Of a DNA stretch of 64,000 nucleotides, positions 53,860 through 62,380 are shown piece by piece. Below the pieces are notes generated by a model. That model saw only the letters and a list, made by a program, of their open reading frames with translations, searched no databases and was not told the origin of the DNA. The position numbers and the translations under genes are program-made. Each line of letters begins with the position of its first letter. Position 1 is the stretch's first letter. The stretch is from NCBI RefSeq assembly GCF_000234805.1, contig NC_016645.1, positions 1-64,000 of the forward strand. Reading direction: 5' to 3'. This stretch comes from Pyrobaculum ferrireducens. Its GTDB lineage: Archaea > Thermoproteota > Thermoprotei > Thermoproteales > Thermoproteaceae.

Positions 53860-55364
53860 CTTATCGACTGCAGAATTCTGTACTGCTCTCCCAACACGCC
53901 GAGGGCTATGTTGAAGATAAGCATGGCGGCGAGGACCCACGTCACTGCGCTTACCACGGCGTTGCCCCTCTTCTCCCCCAGCCTCCGCTGAATCGCCGCG
54001 GCGAGTAGCTGCCCCCCGTCTAGTGGGTATATGGGCAACGCGTTGAGCACGGCGAGGCCGTAGTTCACCACAATTAGCCAGAACACGAGTTTTGTGAAGT
54101 CGGTGTTGTACAACTGGTCCCTTTTTATAGGCCCCGCGTCGTAGCCGATCATGGGCAGGCTACCGGGCCCCAGCCCGTAGAAAATCTTCCCCCCCTTCTC
54201 CACCAGCGTCACGTTAAAGACGTGGAGCGTGCCGTTTCTCTCCACGTAGACCCTAACCGAGTCCCCCGCTCTGCACACAGCCCTCGTCTCAATTACTGCG
54301 CTTAGTAGCTGGCCGCTCGTCGGCGTTTCCCACGTCCTGCCGCAACCCTCTATCTTCGTCACCACGTCCCCCGGCCTGACGCCGCCGAGGTACAGCGAGC
54401 CGTCTGTGTAGAGCCAGTTTATCCTGGGGGGCGTGGTGAAGCTTGTGTAATCCAGCGTGACTTCGTATCGATGCAGCCACGAGGCGGCGACGAGGGTCAC
54501 CTTGTCGCCTGGCTTGCAGTTGACAGTTTTGTTTATTCCCATAAGCGGCCCGAGGCCGGCGAGCACATTTAACTTCGTCAACAGGTCATCAGGGGTGTAG
54601 ACGGCGTCCTGTAGCCCGCAACCGTGGATTCCAATAACCCTGTCTCCTGGCTGGACGCCGTAGGCCGGGACGCCGAACACCGCGCCTTGTAAGCCGGCCC
54701 AGGCGCCGGCGACCCCTAACAACATCGCCGACAGCGCCACAACGACGTTTACAGCGACGCCGCTCGCCAAGACGGCGAGCTTGGCTTCTGTATTTGCCTT
54801 CTTGAACTGCTCCTCGTCGGGCTCTACAAAAGCCCCGCTTAGGATGTAGAAGAGGGAGAAGACCCCGACGGACCTCACCGGGATCCCGTATCTCAAGGCA
54901 GCGTATCCGTGCATTAGCTCGTGCAGAACGACGCCGACAGCGACGGCGACAGCCATGTAGGGCAGTTGATCCCATGGGAGTGTGACTCCTGGGATAATTG
55001 GAGTAACCCCGGCTGAGCGCGCCGCGGCCTCCTCCGGCGGCGCCCCTCTGAAGAGCGCGCCGAGGGCGTTTAAAGTACCTCCAACCAACATGTAGAGAAA
55101 GCCCCATAAAATCTGGACCTGCCCGTCTGGCCTCACAAAGGGGATAGCCACGAATACAGGCACCGCGAAGAGAGTCAGCGCCACGACGAGGTAGGCTCTG
55201 AGAGGTACAAAACTCAGCCTCCTAGTAAACGCCTCGACGTACCTTACGAGCCTCTCGCTCTTCCAGTAGATGGCTAGGAAATACCTCACGGCGCTTCTAT
55301 TCAACAGGTATACGATGCCAACCAGCACGAACCAGCTGATGGCCAGTGCTAACAGCCCGTCCAC
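53856..55364 (-). CDS. M50 family site-2 type membrane metalloprotease
   Basis: This 502-residue intramembrane zinc protease has HELMH (148-152, the HExxH site) in the second membrane segment and a distal YPLDGGQLLAA in a later one, which gives the third zinc ligand (Asp of LDG). A large exported region (about 210-420) holds PDZ-like segments with GVRPGDVVTKI and GVQPGDRVIGI, both typical of S2P families. It probably cleaves membrane-anchored regulators. It starts just after the MBL-like gene's stop on the same strand. Confidence 0.9.
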   Translation of the reverse strand: MDGLLALAISWFVLVGIVYLLNRSAVRYFLAIYWKSERLVRYVEAFTRRLSFVPLRAYLVVALTLFAVPVFVAIPFVRPDGQVQILWGFLYMLVGGTLNALGALFRGAPPEEAAARSAGVTPIIPGVTLPWDQLPYMAVAVAVGVVLHELMHGYAALRYGIPVRSVGVFSLFYILSGAFVEPDEEQFKKANTEAKLAVLASGVAVNVVVALSAMLLGVAGAWAGLQGAVFGVPAYGVQPGDRVIGIHGCGLQDAVYTPDDLLTKLNVLAGLGPLMGINKTVNCKPGDKVTLVAASWLHRYEVTLDYTSFTTPPRINWLYTDGSLYLGGVRPGDVVTKIEGCGRTWETPTSGQLLSAVIETRAVCRAGDSVRVYVERNGTLHVFNVTLVEKGGKIFYGLGPGSLPMIGYDAGPIKRDQLYNTDFTKLVFWLIVVNYGLAVLNALPIYPLDGGQLLAAAIQRRLGEKRGNAVVSAVTWVLAAMLIFNIALGVLGEQYRILQSIR

Positions 55365-55391
55365 GACCCCTAAACGAACTGTATATTAATT

Positions 55392-55964
55392 TTAGACCTC
55401 CAGCGAGGCCCCCGCCCCCAGCCTATAGACGTTGAATTTCTTCTCCAGCTCCTTGGCGAGCTGAGGCGCCGTGTGCATAGCTACGACGCACCGCACCCCC
55501 AGTAGCCTAAGCTCCGCCGCTACTCTGTGGAGCAGGTAGGGGCTGTAGCTGGTGCCGCCCAGCCCCCCGACAAAACACCGGGCCTTCACCCCCCTCTGCG
55601 AGAGCTTGTGGTAAGGCACGGAGAAGAGGCCGCAGGGCGACACCACCACCCCATCTACATAAAGAATGTTCTCCCCACGTTCTTTAAACACCTTGTACCT
55701 GACCCCAAGCACCACCAGCTCAACGTCGAGGGGTGGGTTCACGACGGGGATCTTATACAGCCCAAACCCGCCGGAGTGGTGCTCGTTGCCGGCGACCCCC
55801 ACCACGCCGATTGACGGCTTGGCCTTCGACTTCGCGGCGAATTGCAAGGCGGCGTCTCTACTACAGCTGTCGAACAAAACCGCGTCGTTTATCAAGACTC
55901 CAAATCCGTGGCTAGGCTCAAGCACTCCTGGGTGCTCAGAACACACGGCAGTTATCCTCACCAC
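55392..55964 (-). CDS. Metallo-beta-lactamase-fold protein with degenerate metal site
   Basis: This 190-residue protein shows the MBL pattern of a DHP-synthase-like subgroup: an early VLFDSCSRD strand, GVAGNEHHSGGFGLYKIP where active enzymes have HxHxDH, then FVGGLGGTSYSPYLL, and a C-terminal VAMHTAPQLAKELEKKF with GAGASLEV. Several zinc ligands are missing, so activity is doubtful. GTG start about 23 nt from the shared TATA box. Confidence 0.6.
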   Translation of the reverse strand: MVRITAVCSEHPGVLEPSHGFGVLINDAVLFDSCSRDAALQFAAKSKAKPSIGVVGVAGNEHHSGGFGLYKIPVVNPPLDVELVVLGVRYKVFKERGENILYVDGVVVSPCGLFSVPYHKLSQRGVKARCFVGGLGGTSYSPYLLHRVAAELRLLGVRCVVAMHTAPQLAKELEKKFNVYRLGAGASLEV

Positions 55965-55982
55965 GTCGAGATGTGGAGAACG

Positions 55983-55990
55983 TATTTAAA
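55983..55990. promoter_or_regulatory. Shared bidirectional TATA box (MBL-like / DUF2208)
   Basis: TATTTAAA is centred 23 nt from the GTG at 55964 and 25 nt from the ATG at 56012. A GTG at 55973 opens the plus frame earlier, but it lies upstream of the box and is not usable as a leaderless start. Confidence 0.65.
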
Positions 55991-56011
55991 CTGATTAGCA
56001 AATGGCGAGGC

Positions 56012-56698
56012 ATGAGGCGAGCCGTGCTGAGCGTGGCGTCGATACTAGTTTTCTCAGCGATTCTCACCTTCTTCCCTGGCGAGTACTTCACAGCTATATT
56101 ACTGTACTTCGTCCTATTCTTCGGAGTCTCTATACTAATGGGGGTGAGGTCGTACAGGAGAGGCATGGCAACGGTGCAGGAGGTGTCTAAAGGCCGCCCC
56201 ATAATTGAAATAGATGAGAAAGAAGTTAATAAACTCTTAGAAAAAGATAAAGAGCTTGTAAATGAGTATAAAAAAATGGTCAGGGGGTCATTTCTGCCGA
56301 TGTTAACACTACCTCTATTTATACTACTAGCCACGTTCCTATTTCCAACACTGCCGCCCGCAACCGAGTCGGCGCTTGGCCCCAGCATAGGAAAGCTCCC
56401 CGCGAGATTTCTCGGCTACGTGGCTGTATTTGGCATATTCACCTTGATCTCCATGGCGACTTTCAAGCCGCCTACCGCCCCGAGGATAGTGAGGAGTCTA
56501 AAGGTGTACGACGCCGGCCTCGTCATAGACAAGAGTCTGGGCCTCAAGGCGCCTATAGAAGTGGCGGATTACAAAGTCAGCGAGGAGAGGAGATTTATCG
56601 AATTTAAGCTAAATAACCAAATATTTAGAATCTACTACAAAGATATAAAAGAGCTTGATAGTGTTTTATCTAAACTAGTTAAGCCTCTAAAACAGTGA
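56012..56698 (+). CDS. DUF2208 family membrane protein
   Basis: This 228-residue protein from the ATG has hydrophobic segments near 3-22, 26-45, 95-120 and 140-160, a charged cytoplasmic-looking loop ([19 protein letters not shown]) between them, and a C-terminal soluble domain with [16 protein letters not shown]. It matches archaeal DUF2208, of unknown function. The start was chosen by the shared TATA box. The end overlaps the L12 gene by 12 nt. Confidence 0.75.
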   Translation: MRRAVLSVASILVFSAILTFFPGEYFTAILLYFVLFFGVSILMGVRSYRRGMATVQEVSKGRPIIEIDEKEVNKLLEKDKELVNEYKKMVRGSFLPMLTLPLFILLATFLFPTLPPATESALGPSIGKLPARFLGYVAVFGIFTLISMATFKPPTAPRIVRSLKVYDAGLVIDKSLGLKAPIEVADYKVSEERRFIEFKLNNQIFRIYYKDIKELDSVLSKLVKPLKQ

Positions 56699-57016
56699 AG
56701 CCAGCGAGCCGGCGATTTCCTCCTCGCTCGGCCCCTTCTTCTCCTCTTCTTCTTTCTTCTCCTCAGCCTTTGCAGGCGCTGCGGGGGCGGCCCCGCCGGC
56801 TGCTGGCGCCGCCGCGGGCGCCGCGGCGGCCACCGGCGCAAACGCCGCCGACTTAATAGCCTCCTCTATGTTTACCTCCTTGAGAGCCGCCACGAGAGTC
56901 TTTATCCTAACCTCGTCTGGCGAAATGCCTGCCGCCTGCAGTACCTTCGCCAGATTCTCTTCGTTTATCTCCTGCTTAGCGTAGTGAAGCAACAACGCCC
57001 CGTATATGTACTCCAT
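56687..57016 (-). CDS. rpl12: 50S ribosomal protein L12 (P1-like stalk protein)
   Basis: This 109-residue acidic stalk protein is recognisable by [20 protein letters not shown], the helical dimerisation domain, the Ala/Pro hinge (about 60-85), an acidic Lys/Glu stretch and the C-terminal GSLASLF (the factor-binding tail, a variant of GLGALF). It forms the ribosome stalk that recruits translation factors. L10 is not adjacent. CATTTAAAAATTTT near 57038-57050 is the likely promoter. Confidence 0.95.
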   Translation of the reverse strand: MEYIYGALLLHYAKQEINEENLAKVLQAAGISPDEVRIKTLVAALKEVNIEEAIKSAAFAPVAAAAPAAAPAAGGAAPAAPAKAEEKKEEEEKKGPSEEEIAGSLASLF

Positions 57017-57057
57017 GGAAAAGGTCGGGAAGGAGGCATTTAAAAATTTTAGCCACC

Positions 57058-57261
57058 CTACACCTCTTCGATCTTCACGTTCTTAGACTTGAGCTCTGCC
57101 AAAACCTGCTCTGCCTTGTCTGGGGGGAGTTTAATAGTGTAGAGATACCCGGCGAGCCTGGCCTTAAGCTTCACGTAGTCTTGATAGCGCCTTACCCGGA
57201 CCTCCTCAGCCTTCTCCCCGTACTGCTTCCAAATCGCCAGCAAGAACACCTCTTTTGGCAT
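57058..57261 (-). CDS. Small basic archaeal protein
   Basis: From the ATG at 57261 this is a 67-residue protein, [20 protein letters not shown] then a basic stretch and a helix ending [11 protein letters not shown]. It resembles short conserved crenarchaeal proteins of unknown role, possibly linked to translation since it lies beside L12. TATATAAAAT (57281-57290) is 24 nt before the ATG. The longer frame to 57390 is rejected. Confidence 0.6.
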   Translation of the reverse strand: MPKEVFLLAIWKQYGEKAEEVRVRRYQDYVKLKARLAGYLYTIKLPPDKAEQVLAELKSKNVKIEEV

Positions 57262-57293
57262 AGCCCACAGTAGGGAGGGGTATATAAAATTTG

Positions 57294-57336
57294 GCCGGGG
57301 TAACCCACCAGGCTCATTCGCCCCCCTACAGGGGAG
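57294..57336 (-). other. Two adjacent stable hairpins between TATA-like elements
   Basis: On the minus strand CUCCCC-UGUA-GGGGGG (57336-57321) is followed by AGCCUGGU-GGGUU-ACCCCGGC (57314-57294), two compact hairpins. Orphan TATA-like elements lie upstream at 57353-57360 and 57366-57374. They may be a small structured RNA or an attenuator upstream of the small basic gene; no homology is claimed. Confidence 0.3.
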
Positions 57337-57412
57337 TTGCCCAGGGCGTTTCCTATATATCCACATGTATATATTCTTTACGGCCGGCAAATACCTCCAC
57401 GACTCCAGGCCC

Positions 57413-57940
57413 CTAGCTCACGCTTCTGTGTCTGTACTTGATATGGGGGAGGGTTCTCATCACCTCGAAGGCTAGGTTGGAGAGCTGGTTTAACAGCTTG
57501 GCCCCGGCGGACTCTCCCAGCGTGACCAGCCTCCTCTCGGCCCACCTAATCCACACCCGGGCTTCGTCCACCGCCGAGCACTCGGGGGAGGCGCAGGCTA
57601 TCCAGCTTCTAAGCGGCTCCTCAGGCGCCGCGGCGTAGGCCAGCTTCAGAGCCCTCTTGTACAGCGCGGTGGCTGTGTCTAGGTACTCCGCCTTCCCGGT
57701 GGCTAGGTAGAAGCCGAGCTCCATCACGGCGAAGGCCACGAGGCGCATGATCCGGGCCTGGGGGCGGGGCAGGAGGTTAGCCGCCTTGTGGCTGTACACC
57801 ACCGCCGAGTCCAGCGCGCCGAAGAGCTTAATCAACGGGTCGTCCTTCCTCGCCCTCCTAGCCTCCCCCCTCCAGTATACCAAAGTCTCTCCACCATCAC
57901 CCGGACATGCAAAGAGCAGTAGACATGGTTTAGACAGCAC
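57413..57940 (-). CDS. Helical protein of unknown function
   Basis: From the GTG at 57940 this is a 175-residue, largely helical protein with an N-terminal CLLLFACPGDGG, then helices such as LRSWIACASPECSAVDEARV. A tetratricopeptide-like or small-RNA-binding fold is possible, but none was confirmed. The start was moved from the open frame's 57979 because the TATA box at 57958-57968 lies inside that stretch and is 22 nt before this GTG. Confidence 0.65.
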   Translation of the reverse strand: MLSKPCLLLFACPGDGGETLVYWRGEARRARKDDPLIKLFGALDSAVVYSHKAANLLPRPQARIMRLVAFAVMELGFYLATGKAEYLDTATALYKRALKLAYAAAPEEPLRSWIACASPECSAVDEARVWIRWAERRLVTLGESAGAKLLNQLSNLAFEVMRTLPHIKYRHRSVS

Positions 57941-57957
57941 TACACCTCCCCAAAGTC

Positions 57958-57968
57958 TAAATATAAAT
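57958..57968. promoter_or_regulatory. Shared TATA box (minus-strand gene / plus-strand C/D sRNA)
   Basis: TAAATATAAAT is centred about 22 nt from the GTG at 57940 and 24 nt from box C at 57986. It therefore looks like a promoter firing in both directions, one product being the sRNA. Confidence 0.55.
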
Positions 57969-57982
57969 GAATCAGTCAAAAT

Positions 57983-58036
57983 GCCGTGATGAGGCCGCTG
58001 AGCTTGGAGTGGTGACGTAATTTCAGCCGGCTGAAT
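57983..58036 (+). ncRNA. C/D box sRNA in the leader of prpB
   Basis: Plus strand: C GTGATGA (57986-57992), 12-nt guide GGCCGCTGAGCT, D' TGGA (58005-58008), 3-nt spacer, C' GTGACGT (58012-58018), 12-nt guide AATTTCAGCCGG, D CTGA (58031-58034). This is the canonical layout. A promoter lies 24 nt upstream and prpB begins 32 nt after D, so the sRNA may be processed from the prpB 5' leader or have its own ending. Confidence 0.65.
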
Positions 58037-58065
58037 TGTTAAGAGTGTGTAGAAAGTTGGGGGAT

Positions 58066-58992
58066 ATGTTGTTTAGAAAGTCTAGGGCGGACGGCGCCGC
58101 GCTGTTGAGAGAGGAGTTGCGGAGGCCCGGCATCGTGCTGGTCCCCGGCGTCTTCAACGCGTTGACTGCTTTAATGGCCCAGCAGCTGGGCTTCAGGGCT
58201 GTGTACGTATCGGGGGCGGCTGTCACGGCCTCCATGGCCTTGCCCGACCTCGGCTTGATAACTCTCGACGAGATGGTAAAGACCGTGAAGTACATTGTAG
58301 ACGCCGTAGATGTGCCAGTGATTGTAGACGCCGACACGGGCTACGGCGAGGCGCTCAACGTCATGCGCGCCGTTAGGGAGTTTGAGGCGGTGGGCGCCGC
58401 CGGGATTCAGCTAGAGGATCAGGTCCTGCCGAAAAAGTGCGGCCACCTCAGCGGCAAGGCCGTCGTGCCGCCGGACGAAATGGCTAAGAAAATCCGCGCC
58501 GCCGTGGAGGCCCGGAGAAGTCCAGACTTCGTCATAATCGCACGGACAGACGCTGTTGGGGTGACGGGGTTTGAGGATGCGGTGGAGCGGGCCCAGCTCT
58601 ACCTAGAGGCGGGGGCCGACGTCATATTCCCAGAGGCCCTCCGGACTGAGGAGGAGTTTAGAGAATTCGCCAGGAGGGTCAAGGCCCCGTTGCTTGCCAA
58701 CATGACGGAGTTCGGCGTCTCCCCCCTCATACCGGCCAGGCGGCTGGAGGAGTTCGGCTACAAATTTGTAATTTTCCCAGTCACCGCGCTGAGGGTGGCT
58801 ATGCACGCCATTAGAGAGGTCTTCAGAGCTATAATGAACGAGGGGACGCAGGAGCGGTGGCTGGACAAGATGTTCACACGGAAGGAGCTCTACGACTTGA
58901 TTAAGTACTACGACTACGAGAAGTTGGACACAGAAATTTCTAGACATATAGACAATATTTATAAGAGCGGGCGGGGTGGGCGCCATGGATAG
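58066..58992 (+). CDS. prpB: Methylisocitrate lyase family (PrpB-like)
   Basis: This 308-residue ICL/PEP-mutase-family TIM barrel shows VDADTGYGEALNVMRAVREF for metal and substrate binding, and KKCGHLSGK, the catalytic Cys motif of methylisocitrate/isocitrate lyases, then IARTDAVGVTGFEDAVERA. It would cleave 2-methylisocitrate to pyruvate and succinate. The ATG at 58066 was preferred to an upstream TTG (58036), which is inside the D box region of the sRNA. It overlaps the prpD-like start. Confidence 0.9.
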   Translation: MLFRKSRADGAALLREELRRPGIVLVPGVFNALTALMAQQLGFRAVYVSGAAVTASMALPDLGLITLDEMVKTVKYIVDAVDVPVIVDADTGYGEALNVMRAVREFEAVGAAGIQLEDQVLPKKCGHLSGKAVVPPDEMAKKIRAAVEARRSPDFVIIARTDAVGVTGFEDAVERAQLYLEAGADVIFPEALRTEEEFREFARRVKAPLLANMTEFGVSPLIPARRLEEFGYKFVIFPVTALRVAMHAIREVFRAIMNEGTQERWLDKMFTRKELYDLIKYYDYEKLDTEISRHIDNIYKSGRGGRHG

Positions 58993-60346
58993 AGTCACGA
59001 AGATCCTGGCGGAGTACACCAGCGCCGTAGACTACTCCAAGGTGCCTCTAGAGACTCGTCACGAGGTTAAGCGCAGGATCATCGACTCCATGGCGGTGGC
59101 CTTCGCGGCGTACAACGCAGAGCCCGTGGCTATCGCCAGGAGAGTCGCGTCGAAATTCGCCACTTCGAGGGGGGCCAGGCTGCTGGGCACGCGCTACGAA
59201 ACCACGCCAGACTGGGCCACTTTTGTAAACGGCCTCATGATCCGCTACCACGACTACAACGACACCTACCTCTCCAAAGAGCCCCTCCACCCCAGCGACT
59301 TGATCGGCGCCGCCCTGGCGGTGGGCGACTACGTCGGCGCGGAGGGGACAGACCTCATCACAGCCGTAGCCATAGGCTACGAGGCGTCGGTCACCTTCTG
59401 CGACGGCGGAACCCTGCGGAAGAGGGGCTGGGACCACGTCAATTTCCTGGGGATTGGCAGCGTGCTGGCCGCCGCCAAGCTACTACGCCTCGACGCGGCC
59501 AAGACACAGCACGCCCTGGCCATCTACGCCGTCCCCCACGCCGCGATGCGCCAGACGAGGGTGGGCGAGCTGTCTATGTGGAAGGGCGCCGCCGCCGCCA
59601 ACTCAAGCCGCAACGCGGTATTCGCCACGTTGCTCGCACAAGAGGGCTACACGGGTCCCTACAAGCCGTTTGAGGGGGAGATGGCCTTCTTCAAGCAACT
59701 GTTGCAGGGCGACTTCGACCTGGGTGTGTTGAAGAGCATGGAGGAGGGGAGGCCGCCCCGTAGGATACTCGACACGTACATCAAGCCGTACCCAGTGGAG
59801 TACCACGCCCAGACCGCCGTCGAGGCCGCCCTGAAGCTCAGGGAAAGGGTCAGAGTTGAGGAGATCGAGAAGATTAGGATAGACACCTACGAGGCGGCCT
59901 ACACAATCATCGGCCCCAAAGACCCCGAGAAGTGGGACCCCCACACCAAGGAGACGGCGGACCACTCCATAATGTGGATCACCGCCGCGGCGTTCTTCTG
60001 GGGCCCGATAAAAATAGAGCACTACAGAGACGTGAGGAACCCCGCCGTCCTCTCCCTAATGAAGAAGATAGAGGTCAACCTCGACCCGGAGCTCGACAAG
60101 CTCTACCCGCAGGCCTTCCCCACAGTAATTACGGTCTACACCAAGGGAGGGGGTAAATACACCGAGAGAGTGGACTACGCAAAGGGGCACCCCAAAAACC
60201 CCATGACCGACGCCGAGCTTGAGGATAAGTTCAACACACTAACCCGCGACGTACTGCCGGAGGAGGCTAGGAGGAGGGCGCTGGAGATTATGTGGAGACT
60301 GGAGGACTACAGCGCGGCGGACCTCCTCGAGGCTCTTGTAAAGTAG
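58985..60346 (+). CDS. prpD: MmgE/PrpD family 2-methylcitrate dehydratase
   Basis: This 453-residue protein is of the MmgE/PrpD family: RRIIDSMAVAFAAYNAEPVA, LLGTRYETTPDWATFVNGLM, RYHDYNDTYLSKEPLHPSDL, AAAANSSRNAVFATLLAQ, and a C-terminal DHSIMWITAAAFFWGP region. It would convert 2-methylcitrate to 2-methylaconitate. It overlaps prpB by 8 nt and runs in the same direction, so the two form an operon for the methylcitrate route of propionate breakdown. Confidence 0.9.
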   Translation: MDRVTKILAEYTSAVDYSKVPLETRHEVKRRIIDSMAVAFAAYNAEPVAIARRVASKFATSRGARLLGTRYETTPDWATFVNGLMIRYHDYNDTYLSKEPLHPSDLIGAALAVGDYVGAEGTDLITAVAIGYEASVTFCDGGTLRKRGWDHVNFLGIGSVLAAAKLLRLDAAKTQHALAIYAVPHAAMRQTRVGELSMWKGAAAANSSRNAVFATLLAQEGYTGPYKPFEGEMAFFKQLLQGDFDLGVLKSMEEGRPPRRILDTYIKPYPVEYHAQTAVEAALKLRERVRVEEIEKIRIDTYEAAYTIIGPKDPEKWDPHTKETADHSIMWITAAAFFWGPIKIEHYRDVRNPAVLSLMKKIEVNLDPELDKLYPQAFPTVITVYTKGGGKYTERVDYAKGHPKNPMTDAELEDKFNTLTRDVLPEEARRRALEIMWRLEDYSAADLLEALVK

Positions 60347-61312
60347 CTATTTTTTCTCTGCTTTCCAATCTACGAGGCTGTGCACAGGCCTGCCCTTCAT
60401 TTTCATTACGTGCGCCGTGGCTGAAAGCGCCGCGGCGACCCCCATGGCGGCTGAGATCACGGCTTGTTTATAGGGGTAGGCCACTATGTCGCCGGCGGCG
60501 AACACCCCCGGCGTCTTCGTCCTGCCTTCCCAGTCTGCGATGATTTCGCCCCTCTCGTTTAGATCCACTAGGTGCCTTACGAAGTCGCTCTTGGTGACGT
60601 AGCCCACTTCTACAAAAACCGCCGCGACTGGAAGCTCCTGCACCTCTCCGGTCTTCCTGTTTTTCACGACGACGGCTCTCACCTTTGTATCGCCTTTTAT
60701 CTCCACCACCTCGCTGTTGGGCACAAGCACAGCCTTGCCGAGCTTCTTTGCCTGCTCTAGAAACTCCTCGTCGTGGATTGGCCTCTCCGAGGGGAATATC
60801 CAGTAGAACTTGTTAGAGGTGGAGGAGAGGATTGTCACAGGCTCCCTCGCCAAGTCGCCCCAGCTGACCAGGGCGATGTCTTGCCCTTTGAAAAACGGCG
60901 CGTCGCAGATGGTGCAGTAGGAGACGCCCTTGTTTTTAAACTTGGCCTCGCCCGGCACCCCCAGCTCCTTCGGCGTCTTGCCAAACGCCAGTATCAAGGC
61001 GAGGCTCTTGTACTCGTCGCCGCCCTCGGTCCTCACGACAAACACGTCGCCCTGCTTCTCCACGGTCTTAACCTCGTCGAATATAATCTCAGCGCCGAAG
61101 GTCCTCGCCTGTTGCTCAACTCTCTTGGCGAGCTCAGGCCCCGAGATTTTGTGGATAGCTGGGTAGTTCTCGATGAGAGTCGTCATGTTGAGCTGGCCGC
61201 CGAGGTCCTTGCTGATCACCAGCGTCTTCAGCCTCTGACGCGCCGTGTACAACGCCGCGGACAGCCCGGCGATGCCCGCGCCTACGATAATCACATCGTA
61301 GTCCACCTCCAT
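60347..61312 (-). CDS. Thioredoxin reductase-like protein with an altered NADPH site
   Basis: From the ATG at 61312 this is a 321-residue flavoprotein. FAD motif GAGIAG is at 11-16 and the redox-active CTIC at 133-136. The NADPH-binding glycine motif, normally GGGDSA, reads VSWGDLAREP (149-158), and the nearby HRR signature is lost (FYWIFPSERP). It may use another donor such as ferredoxin or NADH. A typical C-terminal TPGVFAAGDIVAYPYKQAV is present. The start was chosen because a TTTTTAA element (61334-61340) lies about 25 nt before it. Confidence 0.85.
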   Translation of the reverse strand: MEVDYDVIIVGAGIAGLSAALYTARQRLKTLVISKDLGGQLNMTTLIENYPAIHKISGPELAKRVEQQARTFGAEIIFDEVKTVEKQGDVFVVRTEGGDEYKSLALILAFGKTPKELGVPGEAKFKNKGVSYCTICDAPFFKGQDIALVSWGDLAREPVTILSSTSNKFYWIFPSERPIHDEEFLEQAKKLGKAVLVPNSEVVEIKGDTKVRAVVVKNRKTGEVQELPVAAVFVEVGYVTKSDFVRHLVDLNERGEIIADWEGRTKTPGVFAAGDIVAYPYKQAVISAAMGVAAALSATAHVMKMKGRPVHSLVDWKAEKK

Positions 61313-61388
61313 GACCACCGTTTCCAATGTCCATTTTTAAGATTTCTACAGCAGTAAAGTTTTTAAAAGGGGTCCATTGGCCACCTTC

Positions 61389-61865
61389 GTGTCTTCAAAA
61401 GAGCAGGAGGCTCAGAAAGGCAAGCAGGGCTGGATCACTCCGGCGGTGATACCGCCGGAGGAGTGGGCCACTTTTAGATACCGAGGTAAGACGCTGGAAG
61501 AGTTGCTAAATATGCCAATGGACGAGTTTATTAAACTTCTGCCAGCTCGCCAGAGGAGGAGCCTAAAGAGGGGGCTGAAGCCAGAGCACAGAAAGCTACT
61601 GGAGAAGATCAGGAAGGCCAAGAGGCTGGCCGCTCAGGGGAAGAAGGTCGTGATAAAGACCCACGCCCGCGACATGATAATATTCCCAGAGATGGTCGGC
61701 TTGACTATCCAGGTGTACAACGGCATCACCTACATACCTGTGTACATATCGCCGTGGCACATAGGGCACTACCTAGGCGAATTCGCACTAACGACGAAAG
61801 TCGTGCAACACGGCGAACCCGGGCTGAAGGCCACGAGGTCCTCGCTACACATAGCGGCGAAGTAG
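61389..61865 (+). CDS. rps19: 30S ribosomal protein S19
   Basis: Protein of the small-subunit head. From the GTG this is a 158-residue form with an N-terminal extension (about 1-40), the [20 protein letters not shown] segment, the [19 protein letters not shown] core and the C-terminal [16 protein letters not shown]. The GTG was picked because TTTTTAAAA (61360-61368) is 25 nt before it, whereas the upstream TTG at 61377 is too close. It is one nucleotide ahead of S17. Confidence 0.95.
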   Translation: MSSKEQEAQKGKQGWITPAVIPPEEWATFRYRGKTLEELLNMPMDEFIKLLPARQRRSLKRGLKPEHRKLLEKIRKAKRLAAQGKKVVIKTHARDMIIFPEMVGLTIQVYNGITYIPVYISPWHIGHYLGEFALTTKVVQHGEPGLKATRSSLHIAAK

Positions 61866-61866
61866 T

Positions 61867-62307
61867 ATGACCACGGTCAAGCTCCAGGCAAGGCCAAAGC
61901 CAGGCGACACCTTTACGCTACCTAATGGAAAGAGGGTAGAGGTGAGGGACATAGGCGTGCCCTACGTCCTGCCGCCAGCCGCCGTCTGCGACGACCCGCT
62001 CTGCCCGTGGCACGGCCATTTAAAAATTAGGCTGAAGCTCCTCGAGGTGACCGTCGAGAAGGTGAGGATGCACAAAGCCGCCGTGGTGACCCACGAGTGG
62101 GTACACTACATCAGGAAGTACAACAGGTATGAGCGCAGGAGGAGGAGAATGAGGGTGAGAGTCCCCGAGTGTATCGAGGTGAAGCCGGGGGACAAGGTGA
62201 TCATAGCAGAAACGAGGCCGCTCTCCAAGACAATATCCTGGGTAGTCATAGGCAAAAAGGAGGACGTAACTGAGTGGACTGCCAAGCACGAAGTCCTGGG
62301 GACCTAA
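61867..62307 (+). CDS. rps17: 30S ribosomal protein S17
   Basis: This 146-residue OB-fold protein of the small subunit shows a long N-terminal archaeal extension including CDDPLCPWHGHLKIR (a possible zinc site), then RMHKAAVVTHEWVHYI and RVRVPECIEVKPGDKVIIAE, and ETRPLSKTISWVVIG. These are standard for archaeal S17. Sits directly after S19 as one transcript. Confidence 0.95.
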   Translation: MTTVKLQARPKPGDTFTLPNGKRVEVRDIGVPYVLPPAAVCDDPLCPWHGHLKIRLKLLEVTVEKVRMHKAAVVTHEWVHYIRKYNRYERRRRRMRVRVPECIEVKPGDKVIIAETRPLSKTISWVVIGKKEDVTEWTAKHEVLGT

Positions 62308-62380
62308 ACTAGCAACCATAGGAGGCCCGAATAGGATTCGTACTGCGTCAATTATATATTGGACACATTTCCAAGAACCC

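Noticed and set aside
57413-57475. GTGATGA on the minus strand at the 3' end of the helical gene
   Set aside because: It is in coding sequence and no D box at a suitable distance follows.
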